Of a stretch of 64,000 nucleotides of DNA, positions 11,381-23,599 are shown one piece after another (positions within the stretch are counted from its first letter, which is position 1; every line of letters begins with the position of its first letter). Location: the NCBI RefSeq assembly GCF_033568475.1, contig NC_133123.1:15982622-16046621 (forward strand), in the 5' to 3' direction. A program made the position numbers and the translations under genes. The notes beneath the pieces are model-generated. The model searched no databases and was not told where the DNA came from. It was given only the letters and a program-made list of their open reading frames with translations. This DNA is from Henckelia pumila (taxonomy: Eukaryota; Streptophyta; Magnoliopsida; Lamiales; Gesneriaceae).

Positions 11381-12709
11381 TGTAGTAGCCCGTACCCAGT
11401 TTTAGTAAGTAATTGCTAATTAAACCGATAAAATGGATTAAGAAGACTTTTAATGGATTATCGGAGCCCGGGATTAGACCCAGAATGATCAGAAATGGTC
11501 CGGAGGGTCAGGCAGAACGGAAGCAACGTTCTAGGAACGGATGCAACGTTCGTGCCATCAGAAATGCGTCACTGCTTACGTACTTGATATGACATTGGCA
11601 CCATCGGAAGTAATGATGGTTAACGGATGCAACGTTCGTCAGGCAGAACAGACACAACGATGGAGGAACGGATGCAACGTTTGTGGTCTATAAATAGAGG
11701 TGACGAGATTCATTTCAAAGCACACCATTCACCTCTTCTCTCTCGATTCCTTAGCCTTCTAACTCAAATCTAGGGAATTCTAGGCGTCCCATTAGGAATC
11801 TGGAAGTGGCATAGCGATCCAGGCGTCATAGCAGAGCTGTGGCCTAGTTTTGAGGCAATCGACAACAAAGGGTTAACGACGGACGAAGGTATAGCTTTTG
11901 CTTCCTAAAAATATTTAGGAGTATGCAATAGCCTAGTTAAGGCTTTTAGAGCACTTTAATGATATTAGTATCATTTGGCAGTGTAGTGCGGATTATAGGC
12001 GTAGACCTAGAGCTGGTAGAGCGCGCCTAGTATTTGAGGTACGAAAGTACTGTTCGAGATATCCTGACTGAGTATGCATGTATTATGTGACTGCATGATT
12101 TATATGCCATGATTTTATGCTGCATACATTTACATCTTGAGCTATCTCTATTGAGATGTCTGTTAGTAGGGTTTACCCTATCCTGTTAGTGGATGGACTT
12201 CCATTGATTTGGGTCCGCGTATCCACTGGTATTTTGGTATGTGAGCCACCTCCTGAAGCGACGGCACAACGTGCTACATACCAGGGCCCGGTCTGTCTTT
12301 GTTATCTGATCCTTGACCTCGAGTTTTAGGGAGTTCACTTGCATGCATGTATACTCATACTTTCGTGTTGAGCGTTTTATGCTCACATCTCGTACTCTGT
12401 GTTTCTGGACAGTGTTTCTGGACACCCTATTTCATGGGGTAGGTTTGCGATTGGACGAGGCAGGTGGATCCAAGAGGGGCTAGGCAGTGGTTGGCCAGCT
12501 GGAGCTTCGTCTAGGTTTTTAATCCATTGTATTGGGTGGATACAACTTTTGATTTGGTTGTATAAACTATTCGGATATTTACAGATTCATGTTCTTGGGA
12601 TTGTATAATTGTTTATGGTTTCCGCAATTTAATTCTGATTTACTGTTTGATTAAGTTAATTGCATGCCTAAGTTCTGTTTAGTAGGTGATCTCGGTAAGG
12701 GTCACTACA
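11381..12709 (+). repeat. Tek-B 5' LTR
   Basis: It runs from TGTAGTAGCCCGTACCC to GGGTCACTACA, 1329 bp. Between about 11515 and 11685 the motif ACGGATGCAACGTTCGT and variants occur about five times, immediately upstream of the TATA box. A 13-bp tandem duplication (GTTTCTGGACAGT type, near 12400-12425) is absent from the 3' copy. Confidence 0.93.
11687..11700 (+). promoter_or_regulatory. TATA box of Tek-B
   Basis: TCTATAAATAGAGG fits a plant TATA box. It is repeated in the 3' LTR at 17641-17654 and would direct synthesis of the genomic RNA. Confidence 0.75.
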
Positions 12710-12713
12710 TTTT

Positions 12714-12725
12714 TGGTATCAGAGC
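12714..12725 (+). other. Primer-binding site of Tek-B
   Basis: TGGTATCAGAGC is an exact match to the initiator-methionine tRNA primer site. It lies four bases after the end of the 5' LTR. Confidence 0.92.
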
Positions 12726-12785
12726 ATGCATAGTATTCTTGGGAATTTAGATTCTGCATAAGATAATCGTGAGGTACGTTTGTAG

Positions 12786-13967
12786 ATGGCGAACTATGAT
12801 GATCAGAGTAGCTATGGTAGTGGAGGTGGACGCTGGGGAGACGATGACCGTGAGCGTCGTCGGGAGCGTCATCATAGTCGACGTGCTGAGGATCGTTTTA
12901 GTGTGCGTCGGTTCTTGCAGATGGGTCCTAAGCCCTTGGTTGGAGGCGAGTCTCCAGAGGATGCGAAGAACTGGTTAGACCGCATGGAGATGACTTTCCA
13001 GACTTTCCACTGCACTGAGGAGCAAAAGATGGAGACACTGGGTTACCCTCTGGATGGGCGAGCCCGTAGGTGGTGGAGGTTTACTTTTGCACCATTTGTT
13101 ACGGCGAGAGGAGTGGCCACCTGGGCCGAGTTCCGCACAGCTTTTCAGAAGCTGTATTTTCCTCCTGCACTCCGTCAGTCGAAGGCGGGAGAGCTACTGA
13201 GTCTGCGACAGGGAGCCATGTCTATTAAAGAGTATCAGCAAAATTTCTTTGATTTGTTGTCTTATTGCCCTGAGATTGCCGATATCTCTGAGATGAAGTA
13301 TAATCTGTTTCTTCAGGGCCTTAACCCTGAGATTCATGACCGTGTGGCGGTTGGTGATGACATGACCTACGAGGGTTTGGTGAGCCGTTGTCACCAGGCG
13401 AAGGATAGCATTCGGCGGAACAGGTCTTTCTCTCAGTCTAGGCCTGCGAGTTCTTTGGGTCCCCGTGCTCAGACTTTCAAGAAGTCCGGATCTACTTCTT
13501 CTTCCTCTGGTTCTGCTGGTATTGTCCGTTTTGGGAAGAAGGACAAGTGTGATCATTGTGGGAAGAACCATCCGACCGACCGATGCCACAAAGCTTCTGG
13601 AGCTTGTTTTCGATGTCGAGAGGTTGGTCATATCCAGAGGGATTGTCCACAGTCTCGGGGAGGCGGTTTTGGTTCAGGATCTGGTTCTCAAGCTACCGTT
13701 CAGCAGAGGTTGCAGGGACAGCCTGCTGGGAGTTCTCATTTGAGACCGCGGGCTTCTGGCCAGGTGTTCGCCTTGAGGCATGATCAGGCTGTGGAGGAGA
13801 ATGAGAAGGTCATCGCAGGTACATTTCTACTTTATGGTATACCTGCTATCGTACTTATTGACACTGGTACATCTCATTCCTTTATTTTTGCACGTTTTGT
13901 TAAGAGGCATAAGTTACCATGCATTGCACTAGACGTAGTAGTTTCTGTTTCTACTCCGACGGGTTAA
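12786..13967 (+). pseudogene. Tek-B gag and protease
   Basis: ATG 12786 opens a 393-codon frame. It has a basic leader, FLQMGPKPLVGGESP, and capsid motifs (MTFQTFHCTEEQKMETLG, RRWWRF, LYFPPALRQSKAGELLSL). A Ser-rich linker and two Cys/His clusters follow: CDHCGKNHPTDRC and the CCHC knuckle CFRCREVGHIQRDC at about residue 277. The protease starts at about residue 348 and has LIDTGTSHSFIFARF. A TAA at 13965-13967 stops the frame inside the protease, which then continues in the same frame (LAKHLVMGFPLEFEG). The polyprotein would supply the particle shell and its processing enzyme. Confidence 0.9.
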
Positions 13968-16900
13968 TCTGCTTTGGCTAAGCATCTAGTGATGGGTTTC
14001 CCTTTAGAGTTCGAAGGGAATATTCTGTTAGCGAATCTCATGGTTCTTGCGATGGATGACTTCGATTGTATTCTGGAGATAGACATGCTGACTACCTATC
14101 GAGCTTCAATGGTCTGCTATCAGAGATTAGTATGCTTTCATCCGGATAGGAGTGATAGATGGTTTTTCTATGGTGAGGGAGCGCGACCCCCGATGTCTTT
14201 AGTATCAGCTTTTTGAGCCTGTCGAGCTCTAGAGTCTGGCGGGGAAGGCTACCTTATCTATGAAGTTGATTTGTCCACTGAGAGCATTGGGATAGAGAGC
14301 ATTCCTGTTGTGTATGAATTCCCAGATGTATTTCCAGATGAGATTTCGGGTTTTCCTCCTGTTAGGGAAGTTGAGTTTGACATAAAGTTGATGCCTGGTA
14401 CTTCTCCTATTTCTCGAGCATCGTATCGTCTGGCTCCGTTAGAGATGCGCGAGTTGAAGAATCAGTTACAGGATCTGTTGGACAAGGGGTACATTCGTCC
14501 TAGTGTATCTCCTTGGGGAGCTCCTGTTCTTTTTTTGAAGAAGAAGGATGAGTCTATGCGGTTGTGCATTGACTATCGGCAGCTGAACCGAGTTACTGTG
14601 AAGAACAAGTATCCTTTGCCTCGTATTGATGACTTGTTTGATCAGCTGCAGGGCACTTCGGTTTACTCCAAGATTGACTTGAGATTTGGGTATCATCAAT
14701 TGAGAGTCCGAGATCAGGATATAGCCAAGACTGCATTCCGTACTTGCTATGGGCATTACAAGTTTCTAGTGATGCCATTTGAATTGACTAATGCGCCGGC
14801 TATATTTATGGATCTGATGAACCGTGTCTTCAGGGAGTATTTAGACAAGTTTGTTGTGGTTTTCATTGACGACATCTTGGTGTATTCGCGTAATGCGGAA
14901 GAGCATGTTTCTCACTTGCGAGTGGTACTGCAGACTCTTCGGGATGAGCAGTTGTATGGCAAACTGAGCAAGTGTGAGTTCTGGATGGATCGAGTGGTGT
15001 TTCTTGGCCATATCATATCCAGGGATGGGATTTCTGTTGATCCGAGCAAGATTGAAGCTGTGCTTAATTGGTCTCGTCCAACGACGGCCGCTAAGATCCG
15101 TAGTTTTCTGGGTCTAGAAGGTTATTATCGTCGTTTCATTCTAAACTTCTCTCAGCTAGCTCGACCGTTGACGCAGATTACCCGCAAGGGTGTTGATTTC
15201 GAGTGGTCCTCCGAGTGCGAGGAGAATTTTTGTGAGCTTCGACGACGGTTGTCTTCTGCGTCAGTATTGGCATTACCGTCAGGATCTGGAGGGTATGTGG
15301 TTTACACAGATGCTTCTCTTCAGGGGTTAGGTTGTGTTCTGACTCAGAATGGGCATGTGATAGCATACGCTTCTAGACAGTTGAAGTTGCACGAGGACAA
15401 CTATCCAGTTCAAGATTTGGAGTTGGCAGCTATTGTGTTTGCTTTGAAGATCTGGTGTCATTATCTGTATGGAGAGAAATTTGAGATCTTTACCGACCAC
15501 AAGAGTCTCAAGTATTTGTTCACTCAGGCGGAGTTGAACATGAGGCAGAGACGTTGGATGGACTTGCTTAAGGACTATGATTGCGAGATTAAGTACCATC
15601 CGGGAGCTGCTAATCTCCTTGCTGATGCCTTGATTTGCAAGGTGCGACTGTCCACACTTCAGACTTGTTCGATGTCTAGTGCGATCAGTGATTGTTGTTC
15701 TTCAGGTTATACCTTCAAGCACAAGAAAGGTATGCAGAGTATCCAGATGTTTGCGATATTATCCGAGACAGCTTTGTATTCGCGAATTCAAGATGCTCAA
15801 ATATCGGATTCAAAGACCCAGCGTTTGGCTCATCTAGCCAACGATGGTAGTACGTCTGGATTTCACTATCGGTCAGATGGTTTTTTGTGTTTGTTTGGTA
15901 GACTTGTGATTCCGCGGGATGAAGAGTTGCGAGAGGAGATCTTGTCTCAGGCACATCGCACCAAGTTAAGTATTCATCCGGGGAGGAGCAACAAGATGTA
16001 AAAGGATCTACGTACTCGGTTTTGGTGGAAGGGGATCAAACGCAGCGTGTATCAGTATGTTTCGAGATGTTTGGTGTCTAAGCAGGTCAAGGCAGAGCAC
16101 CGACGACCTGGAGGTTTGCTTCACAGTATGCCTATTCCGGAGTGGAAATGGGAGTTTATCACGATGGATTTTGTGACCCATTTGCCGATGTCCTCGAGAA
16201 ATTGTGATGCTATCTGGGTTGTGGTGGACCGACTCACCAAGTCAGCACATTTCATTGCCTATAACCGAGAGTACACCGTGGATCATATGGCCCGTTTGTA
16301 TGTTCAGGAGATCGTTCGACTTCATGGAGTGCCTGTGAGCATTGTCAGCGATCGTGACCCCAGGTTCACTTCTAGGTCCTGGGGGAGTGTTCAGCGTGCG
16401 ATGGGCACTACTCTCAGCTTGAGTACTGCCTATCATCTGAGACAGATGGTCAGTCAGAACGCACTATCCGTACTTTGGAGGATATGCTTCGAGCTTGCAC
16501 TATGGACTTTGGTACAGCCTGGCAGGATCATTTTCCATTGATTGAGTTCGCGTACAACAACAGCTATCATACTAGCATTGGAATGGCACCTTTTGAGGCA
16601 TTGTACGGGCGACGTTGTCGTACTCCACTCTTCTGGGAAGAAGTGGGGGAGAGGCAGGCTGAGGGACCGGAGTTTATCCAGCAGGCAGTAGATGTTGTTG
16701 ATCAGATCAAGAAATGGATTAAGACTGCACAGGATCGTCATGCCAGCTATGCTAACACTAAGCGTAGGCTTCTGCAGTTTGATGTTGGGGAGAAAGTGTT
16801 TCTGAGAGTGTCACCTTTCCGCAGGATTCTCAGATTTGGCCTTAAGGGAAAGTTGTCTCCCAGATTTATCGGTCCGTTTGAGATCTTGGAGAGCATTGGC

Positions 16901-17251
16901 GATTTGGCTTATCGGCTAGCCTTGACACCGTATCTGTCTAGTATTCACAACGTGTTCCACATATCTCTGTTACGACGGTATGTGGCAGATCCGTCTCATA
17001 TCCTACAGCGGTCTGAGGTTCAGGTGGATAAGTATTTGACCTATGTTGAGAAACCTATTCGTATCCAGGATCATAAGGATAAGGTCTTGCGAAATAAAGT
17101 CATTCCCCTGGTATTAGTTCAGTGGCAGCGCCGAGGCACTGAAGAATCCACTTGGGAGCTCGAAAGCAGGATGCACACAAAACATCCTGATTATTTTGAT
17201 TTCATTTTTGAATTGTATTCAGTTGTAAACTCTGTAAATTTTGCAATTTGA
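13968..17251 (+). pseudogene. Tek-B pol: reverse transcriptase, RNase H, integrase, chromodomain
   Basis: This is the same frame as gag. After a TGA at 14214-14216 the polymerase is open from 14217 to 15998: [30 protein letters not shown] at the catalytic loop, then RNase H ([34 protein letters not shown]). Integrase zinc finger: [10 protein letters not shown], then TAA at 15999-16001 where Tek-A has TAC, then CLVSKQVKAEH, in which the second cysteine of the CxxC pair is serine. The catalytic core shows MDFVTHLP and VSDRDPRFTS. A 1-bp deletion near 16436-16440 shifts the frame before the glutamate motif GQSERT. The shifted frame then runs to 17251 with YNNSYHTSIGMAPFEALYG and a chromodomain-like end, VQWQRRGTEESTWELE. 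Broken but recent. Confidence 0.92.
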
Positions 17252-17320
17252 ATAAGAGAATGTTTCTGCACCTTATTTTATATTCGGTACTTAAGATCTG
17301 ATTTCGAGGACGAAATATCT

Positions 17321-17334
17321 TAAGTGGGGGAGAA
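17321..17334 (+). other. Polypurine tract of Tek-B
   Basis: TAAGTGGGGGAGAA directly precedes the 3' LTR and is the expected plus-strand primer. The 69 bases between the end of the coding region and this tract hold nothing else. Confidence 0.85.
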
Positions 17335-18651
17335 TGTAGTAGCCCGTACCCAGTTTTAGTAAGTAATTGCTAATTAAACCGATAAACTGGATTAAGAAGA
17401 CTTCTAATGGATTATCGGAGCCCGGGATTAGACCCAGAATGATCAGAAATGGTCCGGAGGGTCAGGCAGAAATGAAGCAACGTTCTAGGAATGGATGCAA
17501 CGTTCGTGCCATCAGAAATGCGTCACTGCTTACGTACTTGATGTGACATTGGCACCATCGGAAGTAATGATGGTGAACGGATGCAACGTTCGTCAGGCAG
17601 AACGGACACAACGATGGAGGAACAGATGCAATGTTTGTGGTCTATAAATAGAGGTGACGAGATTCATTTCAAAGCACACAATTCACCTCTTATCTCTCGA
17701 TTCCTTAGCCTTCTAACTCAAATCTAGGGAATTCTAGACGTCCCATTAGGAATCCGGAAGTGGCATAGCGATCCAGGCGTCATAGCAGAGTTGTGGCCTA
17801 GTTTTGAGGCAATCGACAACAAATGGTTAATGACGGACGAAGGTATAGCTTTTGCTTCCTAAAAATATTTAGGAGTATGCAATAGCCTAGTTAAGGCTTT
17901 TAGAGAACTTTAATGATATCAGTATCATTTGGCAGTGTAGTGCGGATTATAGGCGTAGACCTAGAGCTGGTATAACGCGCCTAGTATTTGAGGTACGAAA
18001 GTACTGTTCGAGATATCTTGACTGAGTATGCATGTATTATGTGACTGCATGATTTATATGCCATGATTTTATGCTGCATACATTTATATCTTGAGCTATC
18101 TCTATTGAGATGTCTGTTAGTAGGGTTTACCCTATCCTGTTAGTGGATGGACTTCCATCGATTTGGGTCCCGCGTATCCACTGGTATTTCGGTATGTGAG
18201 CCACCTCCTGAAGCGACGGCACAGCTTGCTACATAACAGAGCCCGGTCTGTCTTTGTTATCTGATCCTTGACCTCGAGTTTTAGGGAGTTCACTTGCATG
18301 CATGTAAACTCATACTCTCGTGCTGAGCGTTTTATTCTCACGTCTCGTACTCTGTATTTCTGGACACCCTATTCCATGGGGCAGGTTTGCGATTGGACGA
18401 GGCAGGTGGATCCAAGAGGGGATAGACAGTGGTTGGCCAGCTGGAGCTTCGTCTAGGTTTTTATTCCGTTGTATTGGGTGGATACAACTTTCGATTTGGT
18501 TGTATAAACTATTCGGATATTTACAGATTCCTTTTCTTGGGATTGTATAATTGTTTATGGTTTCCGTAGTTTAATTCTGATTTACTGTTTGATTAAGTTA
18601 ATTGCATGCCTAAGTTCTGTTTTGTAGGTGATCTCGGTAAGGGTCACTACA
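17335..18651 (+). repeat. Tek-B 3' LTR
   Basis: A 1317-bp copy of 11381-12709, ending GGGTCACTACA and followed by the target duplication TAGCT. Most differences from the 5' LTR are transitions. Confidence 0.93.
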
Positions 18652-18656
18652 TAGCT

Positions 18657-19329
18657 CCACTGGCCTAGACTCCAAGCCTACAAGCCCACTCTACTGCGAC
18701 TACAATGCAAACACCCATGCATCATTAAATAAGCTCTAAAAGCTTTAACTAAGCTATTTCATACTCCTAAATAGTTTTAGGAAGCCAAAGCTATAACTAC
18801 GTCCGTCGTCAACCCTTTGCTGCCGCTTGACTCAAAACTAGGCCACAGCTCCGCTACGACGCCTGGATCGCTATGCCACTTCCGGATTCCCAAGGACGCC
18901 TAGAATTTCCTAGATCTAAGTTAGAAGTCTAAGGAATCGAGAGAAAAAAGAGGAGAGGTGCGAGTGAAATGAAGTTCGGACCCTCTATTTATAGACGGAG
19001 TTCGGACCGTCCGAACCCCGTTCGGAGGCTCTGACACGATTGGAGCGTCGGATCCCGACATCGGGGCGTCCAAAGTCCCATCCGCACGTAAGCAATGATG
19101 TCACCTTGCTGACGTAGACGATGATGAAAGCCCTGGCACTGATCGGACCATCCGCTCCTGCCGACGGACCGTCCGATCATGTTCGGAGCGTCCAATCCTC
19201 ACTTCGGATCGTCCGAACGGTTTTGGATCCTCCGGTCCCCTTCTCGGGCCTTCTGATCTGTCCTGGCTTAATTTGCTTACTTTTCGTTAATTATTCCTTA
19301 ATTACTTCATTTGGTTATGGGTTACTACA
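18657..19329 (-). repeat. Tek-A 5' LTR, 5' (promoter) part
   Basis: On the minus strand the LTR begins TGTAGTAACCCATAACC at 19329. A TATA box (TCTATAAATAGAGGG) lies at 18981-18995. Upstream of it, 18996-19260, the motif CGGACCGTCCGAAC and variants are repeated seven or more times. The part ends at 18657 where Tek-B is inserted. Confidence 0.85.
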
Positions 19330-19334
19330 TGAAC

Positions 19335-19765
19335 AAGAGTAGAATAATTCAAATAAATTGAGAAAACTGAATATATTAAGGTATTGATACAAATGTACGA
19401 TGAATCCCCTCAAGTTCCCTGACATTACACGTGGATTTCATTAATAGGAGATGAAAATTTTTAGAAAGCGTAAAGTAATTTTAAGCAGGATAAAGTAAGT
19501 GGATAAAGAATAAAGGGTTCATCTAATTTGATGTGGACTAACTGAGTTGTTAAATTATCAACGTAAATGATAAGATCAGTTTGCCCAAAAATTTCAGTTG
19601 ATCAACTTTAGTTCAATAACTAGACTGAGTTAGTTGATCAGTCTAGTGTCGAAACATCAATTGAGTCTTCTAAGTTTGAGAGCAACTGACGGTTGGCTTA
19701 TCAGTTAATCTTTTAACAACTAAGGATTCCCCCCTGATTTAATGCTCAGGATAAATCAATAAATC
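19335..19765 (-). other. Non-coding 3' end of the SIRE-like copia element
   Basis: No gene is seen. On the minus strand a purine tract, ATCAGGGGGGAATCC, lies at 19717-19731, a plausible plus-strand primer at the end of the copia element to its right. The LTR that should follow would be cut by the Tek-A insertion. I could not align this stretch to the other LTR of the element, so the boundary is open. Confidence 0.4.
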
Positions 19766-22700
19766 TTAGAAAATATCTAAAGTAAAAAAACTTAGTCTCT
19801 GAAAGTTGTTTTGTGAAGATATCCGCTGCTTGTTGTCCGTCGAAATGTATTCCAAGTGAATGTCTTTCTTTAATGCATGATCAAGAATGAAGTGATGCCT
19901 GACATCGATGTACTTCGTTCTTGAGTGAAGAATAGGATTATATGTAAATGCGATTGTGCTGGTGTTGTCACAGAAGATTGGTGACTCTTTAGCCTCAATC
20001 CCATAATCTCTGAACTGTTGTTGCATCCAGAGCAGTTGATCACACCAACTGTCTGCGGTAAGATAATCTGCTTCAGTGGTGGAGGTGGCAATGAACATTT
20101 GTTTCTTGCTAAACCAAGAGATCAGAGGGTCTCTCAGAAACTAACATGATCGACTTATGCTCTTTCTGTCCAATTTACACCCCGTACAGTCTGTATCTGA
20201 ATAGAAAACTAAGTTGAAAAGGTTATCTTTAGCATACCATAATCCAACATTTAGAGTTCTTTAAGATATTTCAAGATTTGGTTGGCAGCTAAGTAATGAG
20301 ATAGTTTTGGGTCAGACTAAAACCTAGCACAAAGGCAAACTTCAAATACAATATCAGGTCTACTAGCAGTTAGATAGAGAAATGACCCTATTAGACCTCG
20401 ATATATGGTTACCTCAACTGAATTTTCCCCTTCATCTTTGTCAAGTTTAATTGATGAACTCATCGGCGTAGTAGCAGCTAAGAAATTTTCCATATCAAAC
20501 TTCTTGAGAAGTTCTTTAGTGTATTTGGTTTGACTGATGAATGTCCAATTCTCCAACTGTTTGACTTGCAGACTGAGAAAGAATGTCAGTTCAACTATCA
20601 TGCTCATCTCAAATATGTCCTGCATTAACTTAGAAAACTTCTTACATAGTTTGGGATTAGTTGACCCAAATATAATATCGTCAACATAAATCTGAATAGA
20701 AGGGTATGATCATCCTTTGTGAATTTAAACAAAGTTTTATTTACTGTGCCTATGGTAAAATCGTGTTCAAGTAAAAGTTTGGTTAGAGTGTAATTCCAAG
20801 CTCTCGGAGCCTGTTTCAGTCCATATAGAGCTTTATTTAGATGATAGACATGGTCAAGAAACCGATGATTTACAAAGCCAGGAGGTTGCTCAACGAAGAA
20901 TTCTTTTTGAAGATTTCCATTGAGGAAGACACTCTTAACATCCATTTGATACACCTTGAAGTCTTTGAAGGATGCATAGGAAATGAACATACTAATGGCT
21001 TCCAGTCTAGCTACTGGAGCATAAGTTTCGTCATAATCAATTCCTTCTTCTTTCCTATAATCTTAAGCAACTAATCTTGCTTTGTTTCTTATCACGGTTC
21101 CATTTTCACTAAGCTTATTCATGTACACCCATCGAGTACCTATGACAGTTTGATGAGAGGGCCTTGGAACTAAGTTCTAGACTGAGTTTCTAGGAAACTG
21201 ATTGAGCTAATCTGGAATGTCTTCAATCCACCTACTATCGGTTAGTGCACCATCAATTTTATTTGGTTCTATTTGAGATATAAAAGTGGCATGTAAAAAT
21301 CTTGTTCCAAATGGATCTGCTAGATTCAGTTGCACTGACTGAGTTTGAACCTTTGATTGTTCTTAATTAGGTACAATCTCAGTGTCATGTCGATGTTCTT
21401 CTTGTGTCTCTGGTTGATGAAATTCCTCAAAATTCAACTGGTTCAGTTGGGTGATCCTCAATTTCATGGTCAACTGGATCATTACCCTCAACTGGTGGAT
21501 CTAATAAATATGGTTCTTGAGATTGAAGTGTTCTTAACATTGACATGACATCCTCACTATCATCTTCCAGATTGATTTCTTGAAAGCGGTTGGTCAGTTG
21601 AGTAATATCAGTAGGCTTTTCTGAGAGAACTGTTTCATCAAAGGCAACATGCATGGTTTCTTCAACATTTAATGTTCTTTTATTAAAAACTCGATAAGCC
21701 TTGCTAATGGAAGAATAACCAAGAAATATACCCTCATCTGGCTTTGCATCAAATGTAGTCAGATGATTTTTACAGTTGTTGTGAATATAGCACTTGCAAC
21801 CAAACACCTTAAAGTAAGAGATAGTACTATGCTTGTCATTACACATCCATATGGCGTTTTCATATGCTTCTTATATATCATTTATCTGTTCTGAGTATAG
21901 CAAGCTGTGTTTACACCTTCTGCCCAAAACCACTTAGACACCCCAGAATCAGCCAGCATTGTTCTAGAAGCTTCTTTCAGAGTTCGATTTATCTTTTCTG
22001 CAACACCATTTTGTTGTGGTGTTCTAGATGCTGAGGACTCGTGTCCGATTCCATGATGTTCTAAAAATGAAGACAAATTTTGATCGACGAATTCAGTTCC
22101 CTTGTTACTCATGATTTTGTCAATCTTGTTTTATTTTTCATTGAAAATTTTTTTGAAAATCTTGATCAGTTGGGGAGTAGTTTGGTCTTTAGATTTTAGA
22201 AAAGTGACCCAGGTAAATCGAGAGTATTCATCAACAATCACAAGAGTATACTTCATTCCCCTTAAACTTATTACTGGGATAGGACCAAACAAGTCCATAT
22301 GCAAAATTTCCAATCATCGGGTTGATGAATTACACCTTTTGTTTTTAAATGATAACCTAACTTGTTTCCCAAACTAACAAGCTGAGCATAATTTATTTTT
22401 AGGAAATTCGATTTTAGGCAGACTTGTTACTAATTCAAACTTACTCAGACTGACAATAGCTTTAAAATTTAGGTGGTTCAGTCTCTTGTGCCACAACCAA
22501 TTGCGATTGAGATTGGAAGCTATGAGGCAAACTGGTTTGGTAAACTGAGCATTCCAGCAGACTTTGTAAGTGTTCACACCTGTTTCCTGTCAAAATTATA
22601 TTAACAGAAATATCTTTGAAAAGGCATGAGTTTTTCTTAAAATCAACTAAATTCTCATAGTCACACAATTGACTGATATGTATCAAATTATATTTCAAAT

Positions 22701-23060
22701 TCTCAACTAACAATACATCCTTAACAATGATGTTACCATGGATAATCTTACCCTTACCCATTGTTCTTCCCTGTGAGTTGTCATCAAAGGTGATCTTAGG
22801 TCCAGTACGCTTGGTTAGTTCGGATAGAAGTTGAGCATTTCCGTTCATATGTCTCGAGCAACCGCTATCCAGGTACCAAATTGCATTATGCGAGTCATCA
22901 AATCCTGTTACCTACATACACAGAGTTGAATGATTTTGGTACCCATATCTATTTGGGTCCACGAAGGATTAATAATTTAGATACCTAGATCTGGACTAGT
23001 TTCAATAACTTACTAGTTTCTGTATTCCTAAAAGTTTGTGCATATGTGCTCGAGGTCGTG
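19766..23060 (-). pseudogene. SIRE-like copia pol: protease, integrase, RT, RNase H
   Basis: Right to left on the minus strand: protease active site YLDSGCSRHMNG (about 22845-22890); pre-integrase motif NWLWHKRLNHLNFKAI (22374-22577); integrase core with LHMDLFGPIP (22131-22313) and GTEFVDQN plus PQQNGVAEK (21882-22112); the tail FGCKCYIHNNCKNHL (21427-21846). Reverse transcriptase follows with [19 protein letters not shown] and [11 protein letters not shown] (20625-20990) and the catalytic [11 protein letters not shown] near 20680. RNase H, at 19766-20098, has STTEADYLTADSW and HSRTKYIDVRHHFI. At least six frame breaks separate these blocks. The final block reads DGQQAADIFTKQLSETK only after a frame change. 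Confidence 0.85.
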
Positions 23061-23599
23061 GTGTGTGACAAGCAGTTGATACGAAGTGTTGTTTACCCTT
23101 TCCCACATCATTGAACTGCATGTATTCTTCTGAACAGGTCATCTGTTATAGTACTGGTTTCGATTTCCTTTCATTGGATTTATTTGATCCCTACTGATAT
23201 GATTAGGGATCTTGTTTGGATCAACTTTAATATCCTCGGGAATGAACCCAATTCCAAACTTATTCTTGTTCGTTTGTTCGACTTGCCTTCCAACTTTAAG
23301 GATTGCTTTTCATAGCTTTCCAATGTTAATTTCCCATACTGGCTCTTACAAAGTGTATGTACTTACCTTTGCACATGCTCAGTTTTGGGAGAGTACTAGA
23401 CTCACCAATCCAATCAGTTTTACCAAATCCTAGACCAATCTTGTCTCCTGAGGGTTTCTGTAAATCTTGCACTTCTGCCAGCATGCTTGAAGACTTACTC
23501 CATGAACTTACCAAATTAGTTAATATTTGATTTTCTGTTGTATGTTTCAACTAGTTTGTCTTTATCTGCTCATTCTCAGTCTTGAGTTTAGCAATATCT

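Larger units (their letters stand above)
11381..18651 (+). mobile_element. Ty3 chromovirus (Tekay-like) retrotransposon Tek-B, structurally complete
   Basis: The element has a 5' LTR at 11381-12709, an initiator-Met primer site, one long gag-pol frame from 12786, a polypurine tract and a 3' LTR at 17335-18651. TAGCT flanks both ends (11376-11380 and 18652-18656) and lies inside the 5' LTR of its relative Tek-A, in the opposite direction. The LTRs differ by roughly 2-3 percent by eye plus a 13-bp tandem duplication in the 5' copy, so it is fairly recent. Three stops and one 1-bp deletion break the polyprotein. A chromodomain-like tail after integrase supports the chromovirus call. Confidence 0.95.
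1..19329 (-). mobile_element. Ty3 chromovirus (Tekay-like) retrotransposon Tek-A, interrupted by two insertions
   Basis: This is the older host element of a nest. Read on the minus strand it runs from a 5' LTR ending at 19329, through a primer site (10575-10586), gag (10515-10011, resumed at 3363-2810) and pol (2805 down to the window edge). Integrase is cut at position 1, so the 3' LTR lies outside. Two younger elements break it: an Athila/Tat-like element at 3369-10005 in gag and Tek-B at 11381-18651 in the 5' LTR. Each is bordered by 5-bp duplications (AGTAT; TAGCT) that show where the halves rejoin. Protein similarity to Tek-B places it in the same chromovirus-type clade. Several stops and frameshifts mean it cannot encode its own proteins. 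TGAAC at 19330-19334 would be one side of its own target duplication; the other side is off the window. Confidence 0.9.

Noticed and set aside
19335-19731. 3' LTR of the SIRE-like copia element
   Set aside because: A purine tract suggests it, but I could not align this stretch with the LTR at 24996, so it is not called as an LTR.
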